Source: Mesorhizobium sp. B2-7-1
GTDB taxonomy: Bacteria; Pseudomonadota; Alphaproteobacteria; Rhizobiales; Rhizobiaceae
Direction: 5' to 3'
Assembly: GCF_006440735.1 (NCBI RefSeq)
Contig: NZ_VFUA01000015.1
Coordinates: 1-64,000 of the forward strand
DNA length: 64,000 bases
Notes under the pieces: model-generated
Database searches by the model: none
What the model saw: only the letters and a program-made list of their open reading frames with translations
Told to the model about the DNA's origin: nothing
Program-made: the position numbers and the translations under genes
Part shown: piece by piece, positions 55,419 through 63,933 of the stretch
Layout of the letters: every line of letters begins with the position of its first letter
Numbering within the stretch: position 1 is the first letter of the stretch

Positions 55419-56266
55419 AAAAAGCTCACCGGAAAATAGCGTAGATAAAACTCGGCGAAGGTGCCTTTGATCGAGATCTCCTGCAGCGCGTAGTCGAAGG
55501 CGGTGGCAAGCGCGGTGTCGCTCTTGCGGGTGGCGATCGCCATGCCCGAGCCCAGATACTCTGGCGCTAGATAAGGACCGCCGGCGAAGCGGCAGCAGCC
55601 GGCGGCGTCCGAGCCGCCCAGCCAGAAGGAAAAGCGCATGCCGTCGCCGAAGGCGGCGTCGATCTTGTTGGCCTTGAGGTCGGCATAGAGGTCCTCCGGC
55701 TTGTCGAACGTAACCACCTGCACGGTCTTGAAATAGTCGCGCAGCATTTTCTCATGCGCCGAGCCGGTGACGACGCCGACCCGCTTGCTGCGCAATTTGT
55801 CCAGGATCGGCTCGGCGAAGGCCTTTGCCTTGGGCATGATGAAGCGCGCCGGGAATTGCATGTAGGAGCGCGAGAAGGCGTATTTCTCCCGGCTCTCCGG
55901 GGTCGCGGCGATGCCGGCGATGATCGCCTCGCCTTCGCCTTTCTGGAGGGCATCCTCCAACTCGTTCCACGGCAAGGCCTGGACCTGGCATTTCTCGACG
56001 ACGCCCAGTTCCGCGCAGATCGCACGCGCCAGATCGATGTGGAATCCCGACAGGCGGCCTGAGCCGTCGAGGAAGTTGAAGGGCGGAAAATCGGTGGTGG
56101 TGAGGAATCTGAGCCGCGGCAGCGCCGAGAGGTCGGGCTTCGGCAGCCGCTCCTTGGCGTCCCAAAGCACCGGCACCTGCGGCTCCGCACCTTGAGTCGC
56201 GCCGGCAAGGGGCAGTGCGCCGCCCAGCACCGACATCAGGGCCAGAAATATCCGCCGCAACATCAC
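55415..56266 (-). CDS. Amino-acid-type periplasmic substrate-binding protein
   Basis: 283 residues of solute-binding family 3. Signal peptide (FLALMSVLGGALPLAGATQG), then LRFLTTTDFPPFNFLDGSGRLSGFHIDLARAICAELGV and LRSKRVGVVTGSAHEKMLRDYF. Pairs with no adjacent permease; the transporter, if any, is elsewhere. Some such proteins act as sensors or in quinohemoprotein systems. Ligand unknown. Confidence 0.83.
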   Translation of the reverse strand: MMLRRIFLALMSVLGGALPLAGATQGAEPQVPVLWDAKERLPKPDLSALPRLRFLTTTDFPPFNFLDGSGRLSGFHIDLARAICAELGVVEKCQVQALPWNELEDALQKGEGEAIIAGIAATPESREKYAFSRSYMQFPARFIMPKAKAFAEPILDKLRSKRVGVVTGSAHEKMLRDYFKTVQVVTFDKPEDLYADLKANKIDAAFGDGMRFSFWLGGSDAAGCCRFAGGPYLAPEYLGSGMAIATRKSDTALATAFDYALQEISIKGTFAEFYLRYFPVSFF

Positions 56267-56434
56267 GATATGGCTCCGCGCCTGTCCCCGTTCCTTGGCT
56301 TTTCGTATGAAAATGGGGCAGGCACAACGGTTTTTGATTTCAAGCGGCCAAATTAAGCGTATGGTTTAGCTCGTTTGCAAATGACCTGCGCGCCGGAAGG
56401 GGGAAGCTGCCGGCATAGCTGAGGAGATTGCAAA

Positions 56435-57247
56435 GTGGGGGTTGATGGCGACGGGGTGTTCGTCCATCTATCGTCGGTAATGATAAAGCAGAAGCAACAT
56501 GGGGTAGATGTTGCGATGGGCCTGTTCGACAGAACTCTGGAATACATAGACCAGTTGCAGCATGCTGGCACTGCGGCCGCAGTCTGCGAGCGGCTGCTCG
56601 GCGTCACCTCGAACTTCGGCCTGACCGCACTGATGGCGGGAACGGTGCCGCAGCCGGGCACGCCACGCGGCCAGCAGAAGCAGCACGTGCTGCTTTGCGA
56701 TTGGCCAGGCAATTGGCTGGAGCGCTATGTGGCGCGCAACTATGTCGACCACGATCCGGTCGTCAGTCACATGAAGCAGCTTCAGGCGCCGTTCCAATGG
56801 CGGGACGCCTCCAGGAATGCCCTGATCGACAAGAGCAGCGACGAAGTCATGGGCGACGCGCGCGAGTTCAAGCTGCGCGACGGCCTGGCGCTTCCGCTGG
56901 TCACGCTCGACGGCCAGATCGTCATGGTCTCGCTGGGCGGCGAGTCCGTCGAGCTGTCCGACGAGGAATTCGGAATGGTCTCGCTGGCGTCGACCTATGC
57001 GATCGGCCGCGCCATGCAACTGCACACCAAGGCCGACAGCGTCATCGATCACATAGAATTGACGGCGCGTGAGCGGGAGTGCCTGCAATGGGCCGCCGTC
57101 GGCAAGTCCGAATGGGAGATATCTCAAATTTTAGGCATCTCGGAACACACTTCCGAGAAACATCTTCTTAACGCCAAGAGCAAACTGGGCGCAGCCAACC
57201 GGGTCCAGGCAGTCGCGGAGGCGATTAGACGTGGCTATATTAGCTAG
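56435..57247 (+). CDS. LuxR-type quorum-sensing regulator
   Basis: 270 residues. N-terminal acyl-homoserine-lactone domain with W94, Y98, D107, P108 and W122, spaced as W57, Y61, D70, P71 and W85 in TraR, and a Gly at 150. C-terminal LuxR helix-turn-helix (LTARERECLQWAAVGKSEWEISQILGISEHTSEKHLLNAKSKLG). So it should still bind an acyl-HSL. The GTG start at 56435 has GAGGAG before it; an ATG at 56516 would give the commoner length. luxI follows 98 bp downstream, so these form a cognate pair. Confidence 0.92.
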   Translation: MGVDGDGVFVHLSSVMIKQKQHGVDVAMGLFDRTLEYIDQLQHAGTAAAVCERLLGVTSNFGLTALMAGTVPQPGTPRGQQKQHVLLCDWPGNWLERYVARNYVDHDPVVSHMKQLQAPFQWRDASRNALIDKSSDEVMGDAREFKLRDGLALPLVTLDGQIVMVSLGGESVELSDEEFGMVSLASTYAIGRAMQLHTKADSVIDHIELTARERECLQWAAVGKSEWEISQILGISEHTSEKHLLNAKSKLGAANRVQAVAEAIRRGYIS

Positions 57248-57266
57248 GTCGGCCGTGCCGACCTAG
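57244..57266. promoter_or_regulatory. Perfect dyad after luxR: operator or terminator
   Basis: CTAGGTCGG (57244-57252) and CCGACCTAG (57258-57266), 9-bp arms, spacer 5. It starts on the luxR stop codon and has no T-run. It may stop the luxR transcript weakly or be a binding site. Confidence 0.5.
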
Positions 57267-57272
57267 AAATTC

Positions 57273-57292
57273 TTGCCTGCGCATTCGCGCAA
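57273..57292. promoter_or_regulatory. Possible lux-box before luxI
   Basis: A 20-base element starting TTGC and ending GCAA, with inner arms TGCGC and GCGCA. Its centre lies about 63 bp before the luxI start, and a TATCTT at 57316-57321 could be the -10. A lux-box at such a place would give positive feedback. The match to textbook lux-boxes is loose. Confidence 0.35.
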
Positions 57293-57345
57293 TATTTTAA
57301 GGGACATCACGGCCGTATCTTCCTCTTAAGCCTAGGAGACGGCTA

Positions 57346-57984
57346 ATGCTTTTTGCCCTTACCACTCAGGAACTGATGGAACGTCCCGACCTGTGGGAGG
57401 CGGTCCATCGACTGCGCTACAAGATCTTCGTCGAGGAGATGGGATGGACCGATCTCGATCGCCCGGACCATCTCGAGATCGACCAGTTCGATCATGACGA
57501 GGCCGAGCACCACCTCGTCATCCGCAACGGCGAGCTGGCCGGCTACCAGCGCATGCTGCCGACCACACGGCCGCATCTTCTGACTGACGTGTTGTACGAC
57601 CTCTGCGAGGGACCATCCCCCACGGGGCCGAATGTCTGGGAGCTGACCCGCTACGCAGTGGCCCCGGGCTTTCGTGACGGCAAGCGCGGCGTCTCGACGG
57701 TCGGCACAGAACTGATCGCCGGCTTCGTCGAATGGGGCCTGAAGCGCAACGTCAACCAGGTCATCATCGAGTTCGAGCCGATGTGGGTCCTGCGCGCGCT
57801 GCAGCTGCACTTCCTGGCCAAGCCGCTCGGCTACCAGCGCACCTACGGCAACCAGCAGGTCGTGGCGACGCTGCTCACCTTCACCGAGCATACGCTCGAT
57901 GTCGTGCGCCAGCGCCGCAACCACCATCTGCCGGTGCTGACCTGGGGCTATCCGGGCCAGCTCGGCCTCAGGCAGGCATCGTGA
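57346..57984 (+). CDS. Acyl-homoserine-lactone synthase (LuxI family)
   Basis: Makes the diffusible signal from S-adenosylmethionine and acyl-ACP or acyl-CoA. 212 residues. Conserved residues are R24, F28, W34, D46, D49, R69, E99 and R102 (RLRYKIFVEEMGW; EIDQFDHDEAEH; GYQRMLPTT; WELTRYAV), matching the invariant set of LuxI/EsaI. The ATG at 57346 has AGGAG upstream. Its stop overlaps an ATG of the crotonase gene, pointing to translational coupling. The acyl chain is not predictable by eye. Confidence 0.94.
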   Translation: MLFALTTQELMERPDLWEAVHRLRYKIFVEEMGWTDLDRPDHLEIDQFDHDEAEHHLVIRNGELAGYQRMLPTTRPHLLTDVLYDLCEGPSPTGPNVWELTRYAVAPGFRDGKRGVSTVGTELIAGFVEWGLKRNVNQVIIEFEPMWVLRALQLHFLAKPLGYQRTYGNQQVVATLLTFTEHTLDVVRQRRNHHLPVLTWGYPGQLGLRQAS

Positions 57985-57995
57985 TGGAGGCGGTC

Positions 57996-58745
57996 ATGAG
58001 TTTCCATCCCGAACCGGAACTGCGCGGCCACACGCTGGTCGTCACGGTGTCCTCGCATGACGGCCGGCCGGTACTGGACAGGCACGCCTATGCGAGCCTT
58101 GCCAGGACCTTGCACGAGGCGGCTGTCAATGATGAGGTCCGCGTCGTCATGCTGCGCGGCCTTGCCGGCTGCTTCTGTCTTGGCGGTGACTTCTCGGAGT
58201 TCCTCGACGCCACCAAGCACCGGGAGCTGATCGCCGCCGTCACCGACATGTTCCGCATGCTGGCGACCTTCCCCAAGCCGGTCCTTGCCTGTGTCGACGG
58301 CGATGCCGTCGGTGTCGGCTGCACCATCCTGTTCCATTGCGACATGGTGATCGCTTCCAGAGGCAGCACCTTCAGGGTGCCGTTCGTCGATTTCGGCCTG
58401 GTGCCGGACGCGGCGACCAGCATTCTGGCGCCCCAGAAGCTTGGCTATGCCGGTGCCTTCCGCTTCTTCTGCCTGGGCGACACGCTGGGCGTCGAAGACG
58501 CCAGGGCGCTAGGCCTGGTCGGCGAGATCGTGATGCAGGGCAGCGCCGAGGAAGCGACGCTGGCAAGGGCGAAACAGCTGGCCAAGAAGCCTGTGGCGGC
58601 ATTGCTGCAGACGCGCAGCCTGCTCAAGGGCGATACGGACGTGCTGTGCGACCGCATCGACCATGAGATCACGCTGTTCCAGCAGGCGCTTCAGGACGAC
58701 ACCACGCTGAGGCGGCTGCAGCGGATCGCTCGCCTGGCTGCCTGA
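57996..58745 (+). CDS. Crotonase-family protein in quorum-sensing cassette
   Basis: 249 residues, 11 bp after luxI. Enoyl-CoA hydratase/isomerase fold with the oxyanion segments CFCLGGDFSEFLD and VDGDAVGVGCTILFHCDMVIAS and FVDFGLVPDAATSILAPQKLG. The GGDF signature and missing second Glu of hydratases recall polyketide beta-branching crotonases and, more loosely, RpfF. It may unsaturate or alter the acyl chain used by LuxI, or take part in ordinary beta-oxidation. The start ATG 57996 has GGAGG at good spacing; ATG 57984 is the alternative. Confidence 0.8.
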   Translation: MSFHPEPELRGHTLVVTVSSHDGRPVLDRHAYASLARTLHEAAVNDEVRVVMLRGLAGCFCLGGDFSEFLDATKHRELIAAVTDMFRMLATFPKPVLACVDGDAVGVGCTILFHCDMVIASRGSTFRVPFVDFGLVPDAATSILAPQKLGYAGAFRFFCLGDTLGVEDARALGLVGEIVMQGSAEEATLARAKQLAKKPVAALLQTRSLLKGDTDVLCDRIDHEITLFQQALQDDTTLRRLQRIARLAA

Positions 58746-58820
58746 GCGGCCGACATGAAAGTCTCAGCGCCGCGCGAGCCGAAGGCCGCGCGGCGCTGTA
58801 ATCCGCGGTCTTTGCGTGGA

Positions 58821-58892
58821 GCATGTCGTCTTCCCAAAACCGCCGCGCACCCTCGGGTCGAGTCCGAGGGCATGCTTTCGGGAGATGTGCAT
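58821..58892. repeat. Palindromic intergenic repeat, GCATGTCG family, with extra hairpin
   Basis: GCATGTCG...CATGC with the insert CCCTCGG-GTCGAGT-CCGAGGG (58850-58870). It abuts the stop codon of the ppk2 gene. Confidence 0.6.
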
Positions 58893-59797
58893 CAGTCTTT
58901 CAGGAATTCCGGTCCCTCGCCGATGATCTTCTTGTCGGGCTTGCCGACGGCGTCGAGGTCGCGGCCGTCATAGGGCAGGGAAAGCAGGATACGCTGGATC
59001 ACCGCGAGCCGGGCGCGGCGCTTATCGTTGGCTCGCACGATGGTCCAGGGCGAGAACTCCTTGTGCGTGCGCTCGATCATCTGGTCGCGCGCCTTGGTGT
59101 AGTCGTCCCACTTGCCGACGCCGGCGATGTCGATCGGCGAGAACTTCCAGTTCTTCAGCGGCGACCAGCGACGGTCATGGAACCGTTCGAGCTGGGTCTC
59201 GCGGCCGATGTTCAGCCAGAATTTGAAGAAATGGATGCCCTCGTTGGCGATCATCCGCTCGAAATGCGGCGTCTCGTCGAGGAATTTCTCGTGCTGCTCG
59301 GGCGTGCAGAACCCCATGACCGGCTCGACGCCGGCGCGGTTGTACCAGGAGCGGTCGAAGGTCACGAACTCGCCCGAGGTCGGGAAATGGTCGACATAGC
59401 GCTGGTAGTACCATTGCCCCGCCTCGGTCGGCGTCGGCTTGGTCAGCGCGACGTTGCGAGCCGTGCGCGGGTTCATATATTGCCGCAGCACGAAGATCGT
59501 GCCGCCTTTGCCGGCGGCGTCCCTGCCCTCGAACAGCGCCATCACCCGCTTGCCGGTCGCCTGCAGCCAGGCCTGCGCCTTGACCAGTTCGATCTGCAGC
59601 GCCTCGAGCTCCTTTTCGTACTCCTCGCCTTTCATCTTCTTGTCGTAAGGATAACCGCCGGTGGTGAGCTTGTTGTCCTCGATCCAGTCAGGGAGTGCCG
59701 GATTGTCGATGTCGAACTCGCGCTCCTTGCCGCCGATCTTGATCTTGATCGGCGCCGTGGCCGGAACCGCTTCAGCTGCTTCCTTGGCCTTTTTCAT
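58892..59797 (-). CDS. ppk2: Polyphosphate kinase 2
   Basis: Transfers phosphate between polyphosphate and nucleotides. 301 residues, single-domain class I PPK2. Walker [13 protein letters not shown], Walker [20 protein letters not shown] and the lid region are all seen. Start at 59797 follows AAAGG. Divergent from phoR across 202 bp, so phosphate sensing and polyphosphate use are encoded side by side. Direction (polyP-driven GDP or ADP phosphorylation) cannot be told. Confidence 0.94.
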   Translation of the reverse strand: MKKAKEAAEAVPATAPIKIKIGGKEREFDIDNPALPDWIEDNKLTTGGYPYDKKMKGEEYEKELEALQIELVKAQAWLQATGKRVMALFEGRDAAGKGGTIFVLRQYMNPRTARNVALTKPTPTEAGQWYYQRYVDHFPTSGEFVTFDRSWYNRAGVEPVMGFCTPEQHEKFLDETPHFERMIANEGIHFFKFWLNIGRETQLERFHDRRWSPLKNWKFSPIDIAGVGKWDDYTKARDQMIERTHKEFSPWTIVRANDKRRARLAVIQRILLSLPYDGRDLDAVGKPDKKIIGEGPEFLKD

Positions 59798-59999
59798 CCA
59801 GACGAACCTTTCCAGTTTGCGGACTCATGCTATGGAGCCTGTGCAGCGCAGCGCGCATTCGGGCGCAAACACGCTGTAGCATATTGATTTTGCGCATGAA
59901 CCTTCGCGAAAATCGATCCTGATTTTCAGGGTCCCATGCGTCACGCCGGTCCAGCAAGCCGCTGGCCGGTCGAACGGGATGCGGGGTGGCGCGGGGCCT

Positions 60000-61265
60000 A
60001 TGGCAGAGACGGGCGCGGGACGAAACAGCAAGGGGCAAGCCTTGGCGGCGCGGCTGTCGCGCAACCGCTGGCTGCTTGGCGCGGGTGTTCTTGCGGTATT
60101 TGCCGTCTATTTTTTCGCCGGCGCCTCCGTCTATGTGCTGGTGCTGGCCCTGGCCGCGCTGGCGGCCGCGGCGATGCTGCCCGCGGATGCCGGACGCCAG
60201 CCAGCCGATACGGGGGCAGCGATCGAGGCAAGCGGGCTGCAGAGGCTCTCCGGCGAGTATCTGGCGGCCGCGGTCGCCGATCCGCTGATCATCTTCGAGG
60301 ATTCCGCCGCCATCGTGCACGCCAACGCCGCCGCCTTCGCCGCCTTCGGCGGGCTGGCGCCCGGAATGTCGCTGGCATTGAAGTTTCGCGCGCCGGAAAT
60401 GCAGGCGCTGCTCGACGGCATCCTGTCGGGGCAGGTCGCGGCCGATGCGGTCGACTACACCGAAAAGCTGCCGGTGGAACGCACATATCGCGTCAGCGCG
60501 TCCACGGTCGGCCATGCCACCGGCCTTTACGTGCTGGTGTTCAAGGATCAGAGCGAGACGCGTCGCATAGATCGCATGCGAGCCGATTTCATCGCCAATG
60601 CCAGCCATGAGCTGCGCACGCCGCTGGCCTCGATCGCCGGCTTCATCGAGACGCTGCGCGGGCCGGCCCGCAACGATCCGGCGGCGCGCGACCAGTTCCT
60701 GCAGATCATGCAGAACCAGACCGGCCGCATGGCCCGTCTGATCGACGACCTGCTCTCGCTGTCGCGGCTGGAGATGAAACCCTATCTGAGGCCGGGCACG
60801 GAGGTCGATCTTCGCCAGACGATCGACAGCGTCATCGATTCGCTCGGGCCGCTGGCCAGCGAGAACGGCATCGTCATCGAGCGGGAGTTCGCCAATGGCC
60901 CGCTTGTTGTTCCCGGCGATCGCGACGAGCTGTTCCAGGTATTCGAGAATCTCCTCGAGAACGCCTGCAAATACGGCCAGTCAGGCGGGCGCGTCGCCGT
61001 ATCGATCGCCAGCGCCGAGGATAGCCAACAGCCGGGCTTCGACGTCACGATCAGGGACTATGGTCCGGGCATTGCCGAAGAACACATCCCGCGCATCACC
61101 GAGCGCTTCTACCGCGTCGATGTCGAAAACAGCCGCACCCAGAAAGGCACCGGGCTTGGCCTTTCGATCGTCAAGCATATATTGACCCGTCATAACGCAA
61201 GACTGTCCATCAAGTCGGAAGTCGGCAAGGGCGCGGCGTTCACAGTTCATTTGCCGGCTCGCTGA
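60000..61265 (+). CDS. phoR: Phosphate regulon sensor kinase PhoR
   Basis: Membrane histidine kinase that activates PhoB when phosphate is short. 421 residues. N-terminal helices (about 30-70), a PAS-like domain (about 95-185), HisKA with the phospho-acceptor DFIANASHELRTPLASIAGF, and the ATPase domain with N-box FENLLENACKYG, G1 DYGPGIAE, and G2 GTGLGLSIVKHIL. phoU follows directly. Neither phoB nor pstSCAB is in the window. ATG at 60000 is preferred over the ATG at 59979. Confidence 0.93.
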   Translation: MAETGAGRNSKGQALAARLSRNRWLLGAGVLAVFAVYFFAGASVYVLVLALAALAAAAMLPADAGRQPADTGAAIEASGLQRLSGEYLAAAVADPLIIFEDSAAIVHANAAAFAAFGGLAPGMSLALKFRAPEMQALLDGILSGQVAADAVDYTEKLPVERTYRVSASTVGHATGLYVLVFKDQSETRRIDRMRADFIANASHELRTPLASIAGFIETLRGPARNDPAARDQFLQIMQNQTGRMARLIDDLLSLSRLEMKPYLRPGTEVDLRQTIDSVIDSLGPLASENGIVIEREFANGPLVVPGDRDELFQVFENLLENACKYGQSGGRVAVSIASAEDSQQPGFDVTIRDYGPGIAEEHIPRITERFYRVDVENSRTQKGTGLGLSIVKHILTRHNARLSIKSEVGKGAAFTVHLPAR

Positions 61266-61373
61266 TCGTGTACAGGTTGCCAACCGGGATTTTCTTCTTT
61301 CTGTCATGCGGTTCGCGTATCAGCGACGGATTGAGGGAACGCACCAGCCGGTAAAAACCGGGAAGGCATATCC

Positions 61374-62096
61374 ATGCAGTCCGTCCATATCGTCAGTGCC
61401 TATGATGAAGAACTGAAATTCCTGTCGAAGCGCATCGCCGCGATGGGCGGGCATGCGGAGCGCATGGTCGAACAGGCGGTCGCGGCACTGGTGAACGTCG
61501 ACCATGGCCTCGCGCAGAAGGTCATCCAGGACGATCTCGTCCTCGACGAGGGGCAGCGCGAGATCGACGACAAGGCGATCATCATCATCGCCAGGCGCCA
61601 GCCGATGGCGACGGACCTTCGCGAGATCGTCGGCGCCATCCGCATCTCGGCCGATATCGAGCGTGTCGGCGACTTGGGCAAGAACGTCGCCAAGCGCGTG
61701 GCCTCGGTCGACGGCCGCCAGCCGAACAGCCTTTTCCGCGGCCTCGAGGCCCTTGCCAACCTGGCGCTGACGCAGCTCAAGGAAGTGCTCGACATCTATG
61801 CCTCGCGCTCGGTCGAGAGGATCGGCTTCGTGCGCGACAGGGACGATCAGATCGACGCCATGTACACCTCGCTGTTCCGCGAGCTTTTGACTTACATGAT
61901 GGAAGATCCGCGCAACATCACGCCCTGCACGCATCTTCTGTTCTGCGCCAAGAATATCGAGCGCATCGGCGACCATGCCACCAATATCGCCGAGACGATC
62001 TATTACATCGTCACGGGCGACCAGATGCCGGCCGACCGGCCGAAGGGCGACAAGACCGACAAGGTCGTGCTTCCCGGCCCGGTGCCGGCTAAGTGA
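61374..62096 (+). CDS. phoU: Phosphate transport regulator PhoU
   Basis: Links the Pst transporter to PhoR and keeps the Pho regulon off when phosphate is ample. 240 residues with two similar three-helix halves, each with the metal-binding motif (EIVGAIRISADIERVGDLGKNVAKR and HLLFCAKNIERIGDHATNIAE). A charged tail follows. It lies 108 bp after phoR; in other rhizobia pstSCAB usually stands between the two. Confidence 0.96.
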   Translation: MQSVHIVSAYDEELKFLSKRIAAMGGHAERMVEQAVAALVNVDHGLAQKVIQDDLVLDEGQREIDDKAIIIIARRQPMATDLREIVGAIRISADIERVGDLGKNVAKRVASVDGRQPNSLFRGLEALANLALTQLKEVLDIYASRSVERIGFVRDRDDQIDAMYTSLFRELLTYMMEDPRNITPCTHLLFCAKNIERIGDHATNIAETIYYIVTGDQMPADRPKGDKTDKVVLPGPVPAK

Positions 62097-62142
62097 ACCG
62101 GCGCCTCTCGAACGGTTTCCTAATATAGGCTAAGCTTCTCCG

Positions 62143-62236
62143 AGCAATTCCAGGAAAAGTGTAAAACGGTTTTCCGTCTGGAATTGTGTGAAACAGGGAG
62201 GCGGAGCGGTTCGCCGTTCCATGAAACGGTGAAACG
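62143..62236 (+). repeat. Palindromic intergenic element, standard form
   Basis: GCAATTCCAGGAAAAGTGTA...GGAATTGTGTG, then GAGCGGTTCGCCGTTCCATGAAACGGTGAAACG. Same family as 1-135, 17672, 19859 and 49210. Confidence 0.83.
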
Positions 62237-62281
62237 TTCCAGGCACAGCGATTTGTCAGTCGCAGTCTCGGGAGGTTTGCG

Positions 62282-63286
62282 ATGGAGCAAGTTCGGAACC
62301 TGACCCCGGCCGCAACGTCGGGCATCATAGCGTCCAGCGTCTATTCGGGCGGCAAGCGCATCGCAGACATCGCGATCGAACAGGCCGGCGAATGGGCGGC
62401 TAAACCCGGCCATGTCGTCTGGATCGGCCTGCTCGAGCCCGATCGCAACCTGCTGCTCAGGGTGCAGGCGCAATTCCACCTGCATGACCTGGCGATCGAG
62501 GACGCCGAGCATCCGCATGCGCGCCCTAAGATCGAGCAATATGGCGACGCCCTCTTCATCGTCGCCCGCACCGCGCAATTGATCGAAGGCCGCGTCACGT
62601 TCGGCGAGACGCATCTGTTCGTCGGCACCGGTTACATCGTCAGCGTCCGGCATGGGCCGTCGACTTCCTATGCCGCGGTGCGCCAGCATTGGGAGAGCTG
62701 CCCGCATTCGCTCGCCAAGGGCGAGGACTTCGTCCTCTACGCCATCCTCGATTTCATCGTCGACAATTACATGCCGGTGCTGGAGCAGATCGAGGACGAG
62801 GTCGAGGCGATCGAGGACAAGGTGCTTTTGAAGCCGATGACCGGCGCCGATATCGAGCGGCTTTACATGTTGCGCCGCGATCTGCTGCGGCTGCGCAACG
62901 CGGCCCTGCCGCTGGTGGAGGTGTGCCGTCGGCTGACCAGCGCCGACCTGCCGCAGGTCCATGCCGCCATGCATCCGCTGTTTCGCGACGTGACCGACCA
63001 CATCCGCACCGTGCAGGAAAAGATCGATAGCCTGCGCGAGGTCTTGGCCTTCGCCTTCGAAGCCAGCCTTCTCGTCGGACAGAGCCAGGAAACCGCCATC
63101 TCCAAGAAGCTCGCCTCATGGGCCGCCATCCTGGCAGTGCCGACGGCTTTCGCCGGCATCTACGGCATGAACTTCTCAGACATGCCGGAGCTGAAGATGG
63201 AATATGGCTATCCCGTCATTCTGCTGGTGATGGCCTCGATCTGCTCGTTCCTGTACTGGCGGTTCAAGAAGAACGGATGGCTGTGA
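62282..63286 (+). CDS. corA: CorA-family magnesium/cobalt transporter
   Basis: Pentameric divalent-cation channel. 334 residues: large cytoplasmic domain, long stalk helix (EQIEDEVEAIEDKV...; VQEKIDSLREVL), then two C-terminal membrane helices with the selectivity motif YGMNF before the periplasmic loop and SICSFLYWRFKKNGWL at the end. Start ATG 62282 follows GGGAGG. Mg, Co or Ni preference cannot be told. Confidence 0.94.
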   Translation: MEQVRNLTPAATSGIIASSVYSGGKRIADIAIEQAGEWAAKPGHVVWIGLLEPDRNLLLRVQAQFHLHDLAIEDAEHPHARPKIEQYGDALFIVARTAQLIEGRVTFGETHLFVGTGYIVSVRHGPSTSYAAVRQHWESCPHSLAKGEDFVLYAILDFIVDNYMPVLEQIEDEVEAIEDKVLLKPMTGADIERLYMLRRDLLRLRNAALPLVEVCRRLTSADLPQVHAAMHPLFRDVTDHIRTVQEKIDSLREVLAFAFEASLLVGQSQETAISKKLASWAAILAVPTAFAGIYGMNFSDMPELKMEYGYPVILLVMASICSFLYWRFKKNGWL

Positions 63287-63370
63287 GCGGAAGCGAATAG
63301 CCAATAGGGAGCGGTGAATAGGGAAGCAACGAAAAACGGCTTGCTCCCTGTCGCAGAAACCAAGCCGTTC

Positions 63371-63415
63371 TATTCGCTATTCGCTATTCGCTATTCGCTA
63401 TTCGCTATTCGCTAT
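63371..63415. repeat. Heptanucleotide tandem repeat TATTCGC, six copies
   Basis: Six exact copies of TATTCGC (63371-63412) and a partial seventh (TAT) run straight into the gcrA stop codon at 63415-63417. Reverse-complement copies (GCGAATAG, GAATAG) are at about 63293-63330, so the stretch can also fold back on itself; AACGGCTTG (63335-63343) and CAAGCCGTT (63361-63369) form a stem next to it. Confidence 0.92.
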
Positions 63416-63933
63416 CAGCGAGCCCGTCGCCGTTCCGCCGCCGGCTGGAACGCAACCCGGGAATGATATTTGCAATACGGTCCCGTTTCGGCGGCGTCGT
63501 TGCCGCAGAAGCTGAAGCTCTCCGAGAGCGGATCGCCATTCGGCCATTTGCAGGTGCGTTCGGTCAGCTCGACAAGCTGCAGGTTGCGTGAGATCGGCAC
63601 CACGACGTTCTCGACCGGGCGGAGGTAATGACGCGCGACCGGCTCGGCGTCGAACTGCACCTGCAGCGCGGTGGCGCCGATGGTGGCCGTCACATGCCGT
63701 GTGGCGCTTGCGGCGCGTGTTACCGATTTCTGCATCGAGGCGCCTTGCGTCGTCTTCTTCTGGCGCGCCGGGGCAGCCGTCGCGCGGCCGCGGCCCGACA
63801 GCTTCAGGCGATGCACCTTGCCGATGACGGCGTTGCGGCTCACTCCGCCAAGCTGTGCGGCAATCTGGCTGGCGCTCAGACCCTCCGACCACAATTTCCT
63901 GAGAAGTTCTACCCGCTCGTCAGTCCAATTCAT
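63415..63933 (-). CDS. gcrA: GcrA cell-cycle regulator
   Basis: Alphaproteobacterial cell-cycle transcription factor that works with sigma-70 at CcrM-methylated promoters. 172 residues. N-terminal DNA-binding domain with the signature MNWTDERVELLRKLWSEGLSASQIAAQLGGVSRNAVIGKVHRLKL, a basic Ala/Thr/Lys-rich linker, and a C-terminal domain with Cys (RTCKWPNGDP, SFCGNDA, GPYCKYHS). Its stop codon touches the heptamer array. Neighbouring promoter lies beyond the window. Confidence 0.94.
   Translation of the reverse strand: MNWTDERVELLRKLWSEGLSASQIAAQLGGVSRNAVIGKVHRLKLSGRGRATAAPARQKKTTQGASMQKSVTRAASATRHVTATIGATALQVQFDAEPVARHYLRPVENVVVPISRNLQLVELTERTCKWPNGDPLSESFSFCGNDAAETGPYCKYHSRVAFQPAAERRRAR

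Noticed and set aside
63371..63415. CRISPR array
   Set aside because: Repeats of 7 bp follow each other without spacers; a simple tandem repeat.
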